Shown: positions 24,465 through 36,828, counted from the first letter of the stretch. The stretch: 64,000 nt of DNA from Clusia tigrina (GCA_920105625.2 OV050032.1:204070758-204134757), one strand, 5' to 3'. Notes: generated by a model not told the origin, from the letters alone. Translations and numbers: made by a program.

Positions 24465-26118
24465 TTTTGCAAACAAATTTCTAGAACTGCTACAAATTTC
24501 TCCTCGTGCCGCATTTCAAAATGTGACGCAAAAGCGGTTTCTTTTGTTTTGCTCTCGACCAGGGTTGCAAGTGTGCATTTTACATATTTTTACTAACAAT
24601 GGGAACATGTTCAATTATACTAAATATAATGAAATCGGAGTAGAAAAATAATAATTTAGGAAAATAATAATTAAGTACAGAACGAATTTATAATAAAAAA
24701 ATAATTAAAAAATTTGTATTCATATTTTTTGTATTGTGAGCTTTTATAGCTCAGAACCACTTTCTGGATTTGCAGTTATACTTATGTTTGTATGCAATAC
24801 ATACTTGTATGCTAAAACATGCAATTTCTTGCTAGTTTCACTGGATGCAGTGTGGGTGTAATTTCCGTGCGGTAATTGCAAATTTCGTTTTGCTTTGTGT
24901 TTTTATGGCCTGTATGCAAGTCAGCGATTCCTAACGATACGAAGTCGTAAATATTGGGAGCTCTGTGTGTCGTTCTTCATGTGGAAATTTTATTAGAGCA
25001 GTTTAAAAAATAAAAAGGGGCTGTTATTGATGTCAGGGATTATCTAACAACATACCTTAAATGTCAAAAATAAAAACCCGAGCAGTATAGATAAGTTCAT
25101 CGCAATTTGAACGGTTAATAGTAGTTGCTAGCTTTTCAAAATTGAAAACAATAAAATAGGATTAAGAAAGGAAAGACTAATTTTGATAAAATATGTAATT
25201 ACATAATATAATTACACAATTTGTTTGAATATATTCGAATTTTTCTTCCTAATTTGCATAGAAAAACTTTATTTTTGATTTTATTGTATTCAGTTCTATA
25301 TGGTTTTTTCTGAATCTATTTATATTGTTATTGCTCCTCTGTTTAAATGTCTGTCTTATAAAAATAAATTTTCTCGTTTTAATTGAAATTCATTTGTAAT
25401 CAGTTTCGTATGTATGTGCTCCACAAATTGTAAAAGTATTAAAAACTCCCAATTTGCAACCCCGGACACAAATTCACCACTCGAAGCAATCAGCTGTAAT
25501 AAATAAATTATATATGAAAAAATTATATGCTCAACAATAATGCCAAAATATAAGAAGTATCTTATCTTTTATATAATATAATTATGAAATATAAGAAGCA
25601 TCTCAACCAAATTATTATTAAGAAGCATCTCAATTAAATTCTCCAATGAGACACAAACATCTATAATTAAATATATAAATACCTATTTTAATACATCCTA
25701 TAAAACACAGCACACGGTCGTCAAAATCAGGTGAGCTTAAATGTGTTTGAATGGTTGATGTATGAACATATTGTAAATATCCTCCTCTTCTTAAAAATAA
25801 AAAAAATTCAATAAAAAAATAATATATTTTAAATACGAATATAAAAGTCATTCCGTGTTTTTTATCCCTGCATATTAAAATCATGGCTTAAATATATGTA
25901 TATATATATATAAAACTATATATATGTATGTATTAATTTCAATAAATTTTCCATATTTTTCAAAATATTTTAAATAAAAAATTGATACATTTCAGTTGTA
26001 TTTATAAGCACAATCTGCCTGCGTAAATGCACACCAACGACTAAAAAACTCCCCACTCATGTGTTTGATATATATATGACAGGTTAAGTCAAATGGCTCA
26101 AATATCGCACCTGTGTTT

Positions 26119-26136
26119 GGGCATGATATCATGCCC
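26119..26136. promoter_or_regulatory. Perfect 18-bp palindrome upstream of guanylate kinase
   Basis: 'gggcatgatatcatgccc' is fully self-complementary and lies about 305-365 bases 5' of the two candidate guanylate kinase starts. Its role is unknown; it could be a dimeric-factor site or chance. Confidence 0.3.
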
Positions 26137-26440
26137 TAGTGGTCAAAAAAGCAAATTTACACTATTGAAATATTTTATGCAATTTTTGTTTGATATCCTT
26201 ATTTTTCTGTATTGAGTTAATTTACATTTAATATTTTTAGTATAGTCAATAATGGTGATGATTGATTTCATGAATACATCAATTATGAAAACTATGAAAT
26301 CAGTGATTATGATGGATAAGAGTTACGTTACTATGTATAATGCAATGTATTGTGAGACCAACAAATGAGTCGTGGTACAAAAACCACGGCAACCACGGTG
26401 AGGATAAACACGTAAAAAATTTAAATATAAAAGCCTTGCA

Positions 26441-27097
26441 ATGTTAAGCTTAATGTATATTGGAAGTAGAGTCTTCAGTAAAATGTCGCATAAGGGCCCT
26501 CGTCCGCTCGTATTATGCGGGCCATCGGGATCTGGCAAAAGCACTTTGCTGACAAGACTCTTTGAGGAGTTTCCAGAAACGTTCGGCTTCAGCGTGTCCC
26601 ATACGACCAGAAAGCCACGTCCTGGTGAGAAAGATGGAGTTCATTACTTTTTCGTTTCCAAAGATGAAATGGAGAAAGAAATTGATAATGACGAATTTGT
26701 GGAAACTGCAATTTTTACCGAAAACATTTACGGAACCAGTAAAAGAGCAATACGTAAAATACAAAGTGCTGGGAAAGTGTGCATTTTAGATATTGAACCT
26801 CAAGGTGTGGAACAAATTAAAAAGACGGACCTAAACCCAATATTGATATTCAATAATCCACCTTCACTTTCGGAACTGGAAGTTCGACTGCGGAAACGTA
26901 ACACCGAAACCGAAGAATCACTCCGCAAACGTCTTCAGTCTGCAGAGAAGGAAATGGCGTACGGTCAAGTCCCAGGAAACTTTCATAAAATCATAAATAA
27001 CGTTGACATCGATGAAGCCTATGAAGAGTTTCGAGGATTTGTATTACGTGAGCTGAAACTTCAGGAAGCTTCTGGCGTTCGCATCCGTTGGGAATAG
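26441..27097 (+). CDS. Guanylate kinase
   Basis: ATP + GMP to ADP + GDP, in guanine nucleotide salvage. A single exon of 218 codons. The P-loop GPSGSGKST is at residues 27-35, the GMP-binding SHTTRKPRPGE at 53-63, then FTENIYGTSK and an LDIEPQGV strand/Walker-B region, followed by the lid RLRKRNTETEESLRKRL. Two starts are possible: Met1 at 26441 adds 14 residues with two basic residues, conceivably a targeting extension, while Met15 at 26483 gives the usual cytosolic form of about 204 residues. The coding frame is undamaged. IEPQGV and FNNPPS differ slightly from the commonest family wording. It sits divergently next to TTC27 and convergently to WDR92; copy A of the duplication has lost it. 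An intronless retrocopy cannot be excluded, but no poly-A tail or target duplication was seen. Confidence 0.93.
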   Translation: MLSLMYIGSRVFSKMSHKGPRPLVLCGPSGSGKSTLLTRLFEEFPETFGFSVSHTTRKPRPGEKDGVHYFFVSKDEMEKEIDNDEFVETAIFTENIYGTSKRAIRKIQSAGKVCILDIEPQGVEQIKKTDLNPILIFNNPPSLSELEVRLRKRNTETEESLRKRLQSAEKEMAYGQVPGNFHKIINNVDIDEAYEEFRGFVLRELKLQEASGVRIRWE

Positions 27098-27932
27098 AAT
27101 CAATTATAAATATTTTATACTCTTAAGTATTTATGTTTTAATGTTAATGATCAATGTGGTTTTTTTTTTTTTTAAATGTGAGATAATTGTCTACGAAATA
27201 ATGCTACTACTAAATACACCCAGAAGCTTACTAACAAATGGCTGAATTATTGCCCGAAATGCATATTGATCGAGCAGAAAGGAATAACAAATATCAGCCT
27301 AATTGCATGTATCATGTGCTTCAGGGCCTCTTCTTGGAGGTCGACGCTGTATTAAGACAGAAAGATGGGAAACACGATTGCAAGTAGGAATTTTTGTCTT
27401 ATTTTGAATTTAATATTTTAATTTCAATAGAATAATTTCTCGAAACTCAGATGGTTCCTTGATGCTTCATGTAAATTTTGGAACAGCCGTATGAGAGCAC
27501 AACGTCTAGATTGGTTCCTGCGGCTAAGGGTTGTGCATTGTTGAGGATCTACAGAACTATAAAACTATGGAACTATGAAATCCTCTATATTCTTTTTGGA
27601 ATTTGACGCCGCGTTTTTACTTCAAATGTCTGATATCGTTTGCATTCGTTCATGAACCGAAATTCTTTGCTACTGTTCGTACTACGCGCTGTTCTATAAT
27701 GATGACCGCTCTTATATTGGTGCCAAAAATCGTTGAAAATACACAAAATTTAAGGTACCGAGTGCAATTGCAGGTCCAAATGTCTTCTTAGCAAAATAAA
27801 TTAAAATTTTGAAAGCATAAAAATTAATTTTAATAGAAAGATTTGGTTTCACCACGGTACATTTTGGGCAAAATATGCATTAATTTGTATTGTGAGAATT
27901 GGAAAGATCAATGTCAGTGAAATAGTATTTGA

Positions 27933-29145
27933 TCATTGAAATAAATTCATATTTGTAGTGAGAAACACACGAATGGTTTGGTCAAAGGAGCCGCACACCC
28001 CAAGTCCCATTTTATCTGGATGCCAATCGAGGCAATGGATCGGCTGTGTTGAGATTGTTGTAGCGTAGAGCATGGTTATAGATCCCATGACACCTACGTG
28101 ATGGCCGTCACCAGCATCCAGAGATCTGTTATCGGGATAGTCGTATTGCCATAAACGCAGCGACCCAGTGCCCCCACAGGTGGCGAAAATATCCCGATTC
28201 TGTGGCAGATGACGTACGGCCCATAGAGTGGCTTTCGGGCCGTTAATAACACCATTGGAGCCAACGGAACGACCCGCATTTCGTTCCTCCAAATGGCCAA
28301 AGCCTTTGGTATGGTGTTGTGTACGCATGTCGAATATCAACAGACCACCTTCCAATGTAGTCACGCCCATTTTGTTCATTGGTATATCGCGTCTATCAAA
28401 TTCTATATCGCAAATACCATTTTTCAATGTGGTCTCCCAAAGCACACGCAATTGTCGCAAATCGAACAGTCTCAAGTCTCCATTGTCGAATCCTGCCGCC
28501 ACCATACGTTCCTGATTATTATAGCTATTCCCAAATGCTACGCTCCAGCAATCACGATTCATCCTTGCGAGATTCCCATCGCTATTTTCGGAAACAATAT
28601 TTATAACAGGTTGTTCTCCCTGTCGGATGTCCCAGACTTTGACAGAGCCGTCACGACTTCCTGTGACAATTTCCGGCGGCCCGCAATGTAACTGAAACCC
28701 CCCTATGCCATCCAGACTGTTAATCATATCATCATGGGCCTTCACCTTGTAAACGGCCGTAGCTGGTTGTTCCAAGTCACTAGCAAAATAAAAATAAAAA
28801 TTTTGTTTTGTTTTCGATTGGATTGATGAAAAGTTGCGCTTTTCAACCAACTTACAACACTTGAAGTTGGCCACTGAAATCGCCAACGGCCAAGTGCCGG
28901 TTGCGTAAGCTTGAAGCACGAAATGTGGAGCATTTGAAACCATCTTTCTTCTCCACTTCCTGAACTTTGTCCAAATTGCCATCATTCAATTCATAAATTT
29001 GTAGAATTCCACAGCCATTGGGCTTCATACCCACACAAACGAATTTAGCGGAGCATGGTATCCATTTGCAGTCAAACACTGTATAATTGAGCGACTTTTG
29101 GGTGAACTCGAACATGTGAGGCTTGTCCATGCTTTTAATTTTCAT
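27933..29145 (-). CDS. Wdr92: WDR92 (DNAAF10/Monad) WD40 protein, copy B, family-like
   Basis: Two exons, 29145-28856 and 28779-27933, with a 76-nt intron and 378 residues, the same structure as copy A with no net indel. Where the copies differ, copy B has the residue typical of WDR92 proteins: GSRDGSVKVWD, NGDLRLFDLR, KNGICDIEFDRRDI, TTLEGG, MRTQHHTKGF and GVMGS. This is therefore probably the conserved, working gene. Known role: co-factor of the R2TP/prefoldin-like HSP90 complex in the cytoplasm, required for axonemal dynein arm assembly. In flies that means sperm and chordotonal neurons. It is read toward guanylate kinase. The stop is at 27933 and no clear AATAAA was noted just beyond it. 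Confidence 0.95.
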
Positions 29146-29800
29146 AAAAACCTTTTAAAAGCGAAAAAGAACGAAAAAATTAATTTGTATCTTCAGAGAG
29201 CGAACAATGAATTTGTTTTTTCAGTTGGTTGTATAATTTAATAAACTAAAATATTCCGCTGACGGAACTCGAAACATTTTCGTTTACGCGGTTGCTATGA
29301 TGCAACGTTATTTTGCTCAGTGTTTACTAATTCGTCCTTTTTACTTGGGTGATACTTCTTTTGGGATTTTGATTGGTGGTTACAGTCGTTCTCTCAGTGG
29401 CATCTAACCGTTCAACTGCAACACTATGTGCATGCTCCAGGCAGTTGCTACAAAGGTGCAGCATGCAGGCTCTTGACCAGCGCTATCATAAATAATTGAG
29501 TTTTACTTATGATAACAGACAATTGTGACTGGGGCGCCCGTCTGCCAGGTTCAAACATAAATAATTGCTATTGTTAAGCGAATAAACAAATCAAGTTTCT
29601 TCTTACTCCACAAAATAATATTCCATCTATTGGCCGGTCGGGCTAGCGATAATATACAGGCAGGAATCGGGACACCACAATTAAAAAAAACACAAAATTC
29701 ACAAAAACAATAAGGGAGCTCTTCTTCTTCACACGAGTATTGCAGTGGGTGTATGTGTGTGTTTGTTCACAGTCACAACCCAGCGGGAACTGAACTGAGT

Positions 29801-32133
29801 AGAAAAACCTTCGGTCTTCTTGATTTTTTTACGTTCGTTAATTATTTTTGGAATTTTAGCGATCAGCTTTTGAGAATTAAATTTAATGAAATTTTTGTTG
29901 CTGTAGACTTCTTGTGCTCCCTGCTTGTATGTGAACTTTTTTCTATAGGACAAACAGGAGTCACTCTTTTTGTAAATTATAATTATATATAATGAAAAAT
30001 ATCACAGAATACTGCTACAAATACACTGCTAAAACCCTTATTTTAAAGTACAAATATATTGGTACAAAATATATGGGCACAACGGTTGGAAGCAAGTAAA
30101 AATCGGCGACATCAGTAAATAACTTTGGAAATAATATCTTTTAAATCCTGTAGGTGAGGCAAACGAATTTACTATTCAATTATAGCTCGAAGAAAAGAAT
30201 GCTGGATGGTGCTGGGGAAGGCTGTTAAATTAGTCCAATTTAATATTGATTTTGATAAGGATCGCTTTAATAAAATATTTACGTGTGTGCATCATTCATC
30301 AGTTGCACACCCTTTAAGGGGCACTCTAACATATTATTTGCGAAGCCTTTACTGCTCATCTTTCGTTCTAATGAGAACACATAATTTCCATATCCTAGAA
30401 GAACACAAATTGAAACTAAAAAACCAATTTTTCTAATATCACATTTTCTGAGAATGGCATAATTTTTAAGTGTTAATTTTTATACTCTTAAATATACTCT
30501 TTAAAACGGAAAATAGAGTGTCCTAAGTTGGTGCGGTTGAGTTGTTATTCAACTCCTACAAGGAGATGTACAAGCTATGGACATATATTTATATATACAA
30601 ATGATCAGAGTCATATTCTGAATAATTTTGATTTTGCCCGTTAGAGACAACTTAAGGAAACAATAGGATAGCCTGGACCATAGACAAAACTAGACAGCTA
30701 AATGAACCTATTTGGACAAGATCATGCCCACCTCCCAAATTGTAAGCACCTTTTTTAAAATGACTATAAATTCCCCCGAATTAATGGTATAGTAACGCAA
30801 TTTGGAAGTTATGTCGACGTGGAGCCTACTATACACCATAAAATTAATGTATGAATGTGGGCGATATATGGTTATCGTCACGCCCACTATTAACATATAT
30901 CTAGAACTTAAGGTCTGCAAGATATTTATGGACGAAATTTTACTTGAAGAAGCATATGTGTACATTATAAAGCAGATATGCAAGAAATGGGGTCGATCAG
31001 ATAAAGACCACGCCTCCTCTCCCTTATAATCAATTCTGCGTACCACACCAATAATTACTCAAAGTATGATCCTAATGATGATATATGAGTAAGTTTCGGT
31101 AGCAATGTACATCGCCATGGTTTAACTCGCACGTACATGTAAGGGTAAAGGGTATCTCGAAGTCGGTCTCAGCTGACTTTAAAGAATTTGATTTTTACTT
31201 TGCGATTCAAATTCGGGTCTTAGGTGAGCCAAATACACTGCCTCTAAGAAGTTTCCTTGCCTTATCAATAATAAGATATGCAATTTATGAGCGTGGTAGG
31301 TCAATATGGCAATGTTCGTTTTCCCACTGGGATGGTTATTTACGTTATTCAACTCCATATTTGCGGTGCCTCCATGCGCATGCTTGCACAATCACAAATA
31401 AAATCAAAACTCACCGTTTTCTTTTTACTGGGAATTACACTCAAATATATTAATAAATAATTCAGAAATTTAGTTTCAATTATTGTTATGTATTTTAGGA
31501 AGAATCTATTTATTCATAACTGATCTCGGTTTTCTTACATACTCATATTGTTTGTAACATTATAATTTGGATAGTATCCAATAATTTTAAAGATAAGCAC
31601 TCCTATGGAGCTCTTTCGTACAACATTTAATTTAATTTATTAATTACTATTAAGATACATATATTAAATATAAGATTTTGGTTTGGAAGTTTCTTTAGCG
31701 CATGCAATTATGAACCCCATGTTAAAGTTCAATGCCAACAATTGCAAAAAAGATATACACACATACTTAAGTTAAAATATCGACGTATTTTGGGTGATAT
31801 AACAATAATGTTGGAAGAATTATGTTTCATTACCCAATAAATTATATACTAATTCGAATAAGCTGTAACTAACTGGACCTATTAAATACATTCAGAATAG
31901 TTTTCCGTTCACCAGTTCTATAAAATCGATAATTGGCCACAATTGTAACGGACAGCAATGAAGTTCCCTGCTAAACCCATAACTGACTGCGTGTAGTGGT
32001 ATGTTTGAACGCACAACAATTCTCCAGCGGATGATTGGAATACGCTTGTGTATTTGTGGTTATGTATCGTTATGGCGAATCTAGAGAACGGTTTCCAATT
32101 AAGATGTGTTATTGAGTCCGGCGCTGTGACAAC
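29801..32133. other. Non-coding stretch, no recognisable gene
   Basis: AT-rich DNA beyond the duplication edge. ORFs of up to 112 codons (30708-31046, -) have no resemblance to known proteins. The minus frame just below 32134 stays open for about 65 further codons, which might be decayed downstream coding sequence of the next feature. Confidence 0.5.
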
Positions 32134-32502
32134 CTAGCGATACAATCCATTCTGCGAAATGGATGCACTAAAAGATTGTACATTCTGCGAGAAACACAAC
32201 AGCAGTTGACCGTTTGGAGCAAATTTGCGCATATAACGAAAAGGTTTTGTACTTGAAGTAGTTAACTTTGGTGTAGTCCCGTTGCGAAATTCACGCTCGT
32301 TCAAGAAGTACCACGGAGGAAGTCGGCTAAAGGAATTGCGCTGATTATAGCCACATTCTCGATCCCACAAATAATGCTGCAAGTTAAGTGAACATTCTCT
32401 GCTGATAGTTTTGGTAATTATTTGTCCAGACGGCGCCTGAATCGGTTCCATTGTATTTCGGCCGCTAAAAGGATCCTTCCAGAAAACAATCGCCGTACAC
32501 AA
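32134..32502 (-). pseudogene. Possible DET1/abo-like N-terminal fragment
   Basis: A 122-codon ORF with unusually protein-like composition. Its middle part, NLQHYLWDRECG...PPWYFLNE, and its end, KPFRYMRKFAPNGQLLLCFS, resemble the N-terminal region of the DET1 family (abnormal oocyte in Drosophila), where an 'RKFSPDGR...AFS' motif opens the propeller. DET1 proteins are about 530-550 residues, so most of the protein is missing after the TAG at 32134. A likely start is the internal Met of MEPIQAPSGQII. It could be a first exon, a truncated pseudogene, or chance resemblance. No downstream exon was identified. Confidence 0.35.
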
Positions 32503-33961
32503 AGTTGAATTTTTGCTGAGACTTCTGTTTATAAACAGATGCTTTTTATCACCACACCAAAGAGATTCCTTTCAATCAATACAGCCAAATTTATACCGTT
32601 GCAACAGCAATACTCATTTTTTTCTCCAATTTCTTGGAGAGTTGATTTGAATTGAAATTATTACTGCGAAAAACCATTTTATAAATTATTTTGTTTAATT
32701 CAGATTTGTAACAGATACAAATATGTATATTTGTAAGTTATTTATATAAACTCTTCTGTTACGAAAGTAAAAAAAAGCAAATATCTGAATGTTCAAACTT
32801 AATAGTGCACTTTCTCTCCAAAACTAGTAAACGTGCTTAAATGCTGTAAGGAAATTGAATTAGGGAATTCTCTCTATTATTTTAAGTTTTTTAAGTACTA
32901 CAGAAATTCTAAATTACAAGAAAGTACAAAAGCATAAAGCGATTCCGAATATTTTTTCACAAATGTGAGCTGATCATCGAAGAAGCAGATTTAAACTGCT
33001 TTAAAAGAGTCCAAAAACTCCATTGTCAAAAAGAATCGCATAGAATTTCAGCCCAGCTCTAAAAACGATGGGTTCATTTATAATATTTAAGCTTAATAAT
33101 CTAACAAAAATTTACAATTAATATAAAAGTACTAAAGTAATCAATAAATAAAAGTAATTCAACTATTATCAGTTGGTAGACACATTCATTGGCGCTTAAC
33201 ATAACATTGTACCCCTTCTAATTATGATGTGAATATAGATCATAGGTGCATGTTTCTAAATTGTTTACAGCTATGCCACAGGATTATGTATGCAAACTAT
33301 GTTCATAACTAAAATTCTTAAATAACAGATTTATTTTGATTTCTTCGCATTTCACGGACATTGTAGAATACTTCTAACTATTAATAACTAATAAAGGCAC
33401 AATCTATTTTTGATCCTTGAAATTGAAGCATTTAGTTTTTCCACGATATGCAGTCAGGTACTACTCTTGTATGAATCCTCTCTGAAATACAAAATTCTTT
33501 CAACAAAAATTGAAGATTTAAACCTCTTCGCTGTTTGCTGCACCAAATCATTTCAAAATTGAATTGTTAGTCAAATAACAAATAAGCAGTTGTGAATGGA
33601 AACGGTAGATTAACGGCCGCTCACTTCTGAAGAATATCTAAATGATGAATTCTCTCAATGCTAGCAAAGTTTGGAAAATTTGCATATGATCCAATATACG
33701 TCATTTTGTGTCAACATGCGTCTAAAAAACACTGCTTTTCGTAATTAGAAAAAACCTATAAAATTTCAAAATATTGATTGAAAATACAACCATGCTAGTG
33801 CTTTATTGATTTTCAAACAGCTGGTAATTCACAATAAATTTGTATCAGTGACGCGAGAGAGAGAGAGAAAGAAAGTGAGAGTAAATATTCGTAGAGCAAT
33901 GTCGATTGGTCTAGAGAGAATATATGTTGAAACGTTGTGATTTTGTTGGGCAAGAAAAGCG
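32503..33961. other. Non-coding stretch, nothing recognised
   Basis: AT-rich sequence with short ORFs only and a GA run at about 33855-33875. No repeat family or gene was assigned. Confidence 0.5.
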
Positions 33962-34159
33962 TTATTTGACGAAAAAATGCAGGAAGTACGTAAGGGATAC
34001 TATTGCACTTGTTTCCAGGATGAAGCACACTGTAAAAAAGAAGACCAAATAGAACATTGCTGAAGTGATTAGCAGGAACCAGATCAAGAGAATGTAGCAT
34101 ATCTTCAATGGGTCGGCGATGGCTGCACTCCCGCTACGGTGCTGTTGCATAGCTTCCAT
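33962..34159 (-). CDS. Hypothetical small two-helix membrane protein
   Basis: A 65-codon ORF starting MEAMQQHRSGSAAIADPLK, followed by two hydrophobic stretches (about residues 20-36 and 38-60, ICYILLIWFLL and MFYLVFFFTVCF). A short polar N terminus followed by clean membrane segments is what a real micro-protein looks like, but no family was recognised and an AT-rich chance ORF remains possible. It is on the same strand as the next small membrane ORF about 460 bases away, which may be its neighbour or an exon partner. Confidence 0.3.
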   Translation of the reverse strand: MEAMQQHRSGSAAIADPLKICYILLIWFLLITSAMFYLVFFFTVCFILETSAIVSLTYFLHFFVK

Positions 34160-34619
34160 TTCCTTCGTGTCGTTCGTTAGAAAATTTGTTGCTTATGTTC
34201 GTGCATGTGAGTTGAGTTGTTGCTTTGGCTGTGCTCGCTCGCTCGCTCGTTCGTACGCTCTTCTTGCTGCCCGCTGATCAAAATCCACGGTATTTTGATT
34301 GTTTTTGCGCTAAAATTTTTTGCACAATTAAAGTTAATATAATTAATAAAGGGTTTTGTTTGGTAAAGAAAAAGAAAAGTGTACCATAGAACGCGTCGGC
34401 CTCGAATTTCATTAAAAATTTTACAGCGCAATTGTTTACGTAAATTTATTTACCATAATATAGTCATTAAATAATTGTTCAAAAAAATCTGTATATTTAA
34501 CAATCTACAGGAAAACAAAAAAAAAAAAAAGAAATGAGTAATTAACGTTTACTCAAATGAAAAATGTGAGACAAATGAGGGAAATTGAAATATTGTTGAA
34601 TAATACAAAGTGCACAAAT

Positions 34620-34895
34620 CTAGCATGAATTATTGACAAATTGACGGCGATAATCAATTCGCAACAAGGGCCAAACACACAGCAACAGCAACAGCGCAAC
34701 GAAAATAAATAATCGGGCAGCGATAGCAACAGTACCGCCAACACCACCAGTACCAGCACTAGCACTAGCACTAGCACCGGAGCCATCGGGGACAACAACA
34801 ACTTCACTCGAAGGTAAACTATTGGGAACACTTATTTCAGTTATCACATTTTGCTGATTTCCATTTGACACTTTTACGAGCGCTTCCAGCGGCAC
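34620..34895 (-). CDS. Hypothetical small single-pass membrane protein
   Basis: 91 codons: a polar N terminus (MPLEALVKVSNGNQQNVI), an acidic/Ser-Pro stretch, a Gly-Ala-Ser linker (GSGASASASAGTGGVGG, encoded by a short imperfect repeat), one hydrophobic helix at about residues 60-77 (RLFIFVALLLLLCVWPLL) and a basic tail RIDYRRQF. The layout resembles a tail-anchored or type III small protein. No family was recognised. The repeat-encoded linker lowers confidence. Confidence 0.35.
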   Translation of the reverse strand: MPLEALVKVSNGNQQNVITEISVPNSLPSSEVVVVPDGSGASASASAGTGGVGGTVAIAARLFIFVALLLLLCVWPLLRIDYRRQFVNNSC

Positions 34896-36590
34896 TTAAA
34901 CGACCGTTTGCGGAGGCAGAACACTTGCGGGAGGGCCAACGGCCACAGTTAAAACTGGGAATAAAAGCAAGCTGCAAAGTGCAACCACACGATTCTACAG
35001 GAATTTTTGTGTATGGCTCCGCTGTAAAAGCTGCAATTTGTCACGTGTTGAGTCATGTATAAAGTTTCATTCTCGCAACTGCAGCAGCCTCCTCCTCACT
35101 CCCCTTAAAGCAGCCCACAGTTTGCGCTTCAACGCAATTGCAGCTGACACGTTTTAGCATGCAAATAGGCGTGGTATGAGTGCATATCAGCGGTTTCCTG
35201 TATAATCTAATTCAATTATCAGCTTAGTATATAATTTATTTATGTGCATTATTTAGTATTCATAACATGGCATTATCCTACGGCATTCGCCTTACCTTAC
35301 ATATTTCGCTCACAAATGTTTCCTGAGTAGTTTTAAGTGTTAGGGTAAGTACGGAGCATCCTGTTTGTCCTTTTTTGTCCAAGTCTCCTTCCAGTAAGTT
35401 GTGGTATTATTGTTAAAATTCATAGTTTGCGTACGTTGTGTTCAAGGCTGCGAAACATGCTCTGCAGTTAGATTAAAATTAAGGAAACTAGGACGATTTC
35501 ATAACAAATCAATATACTTACCCCCCTCCTTCCCGCTGCACCCATATACCAACCCTCATGAATGTGTGTGTGGATTTAAAAAGTTGGCTCGGCTGCTGGG
35601 GTCAAGCTGAGATAAGATTTTGAACCTGTGAAAGTGCAATTTCATTAATGATAATAAAATAAATTATTATTTTTTTGTTGGATTTATTATTGTTAATTAC
35701 GGTAGCCTTATTTTATACAGAGCTAATTTATAAGTTTCATTGCTATCGCTCTGATGTCGATATTATTCTGCTTAATCGAATTTGAGCTGATAACTTTAAT
35801 CTTGCGTGTACACTTGCCGTGTTTCTGGTATCGATTTACGACCAACATCAAGTGAAAAATACCCCCTTATCGGAGCAATAAAATAAGCTTTGAATCAATC
35901 ACTCATATAGCAAAATACTCCAACTCTGTTGATCGCTTGTTCAAGGATACAAATAAACAATGCTGATTATATCTTTGGGTGACCAGGTTATCTGACGCCA
36001 AAACCAATTCCATGCAAGTGTAACTAATCTGGGTTATAAGCGTTGACGCATTGAACCGAATCACATATTTTATACACATTTTCCTAGTTGCGTGTGATGA
36101 CAACGTCGGCATTTTTGTTTCTATCGCTTCCTGATAGTGTTCCATATAAACACATCAAACGCTATCAAACCAAAGACGCACCGGTTGCTTGTCACCGTGC
36201 GTATCTAATCGCAACGAAATCTCGCTACATACAATTTTATATTATAACATATCTTTGTTTGTTTCGGCATTTAGCGTCATATGTAGTATATTTAAATGCG
36301 AACTATGCACTATTTCGACTTGTCTACTTATATCACAATTCTAGTTCATGATTTTGTTCAGCTAATTGTTGGAGTTTGTGCCTCATCACACTCGCATTTC
36401 TTTTAACAAATTTGGTACCGATATCATCAGAAGTAGATAAAAAAGTTGTTCGACAAAAATAAGTATTTTTTAGGCAATTCAGAAACTCGATCTACGCCGG
36501 AACGGACGCAACGATTTGTTGTACAATCAATTTTCCACCATTTGTGCACAACATTTGCGCCCAATTTAAGTTACTTGTGTTTGTTTGCAA
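34896..36590. other. Non-coding stretch, no recognisable gene
   Basis: Mixed sequence with short ORFs. Nothing could be assigned to a protein, RNA or repeat family. Confidence 0.5.
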
Positions 36591-36603
36591 TCTCTGCTAT
36601 GCT

Positions 36604-36815
36604 TATTATTATTATTACATTTTACACCATATAATTAATTATGACTGGCAAGGGGTTGGGGAATGGAGAACTAGCTACTGAGCATTTCGACTCGAAGAGA
36701 AAAAGATTTTTTAGAAAGCAGCGTTTTTGAGACCATGTCCGGGCAGGATTTGAACGTACGACCTTCTGAGTGTGAGCTTAGCATGGTTACCACTAGACCA
36801 CAGAGGGTGGCTAAC
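36604..36815 (-). mobile_element. tRNA-derived SINE, copy 1, with 13-bp target duplication
   Basis: Flanked by the perfect direct repeat 'tctctgctatgct' at 36591-36603 and 36816-36828. On the minus strand it starts with a tRNA-like head holding an A box (tggtctagtggtaaccatgc, 36800-36781) and a B box (gttcaaatcc, 36755-36746). A body with 'cttttt ctcttcgagtcg' follows, and it ends in a short (AAT)n tail. The head is too damaged for a real tRNA: the stems do not pair well. About 212 bases. Confidence 0.85.
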
Positions 36816-36828
36816 TCTCTGCTATGCT

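Larger units (their letters stand above)
20190..29800. repeat. Segmental duplication, copy B (complete gene set)
   Basis: It carries, in order, the TTC27 3' flank, TTC27, an intergenic region (24465-26440), guanylate kinase, and WDR92 with flanks. Homology to copy A stops at about 29800, just after 'gaactgaactgagt', matching the 18948 edge of copy A. The upstream edge near 20190 is blurred by indels. Confidence 0.88.
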
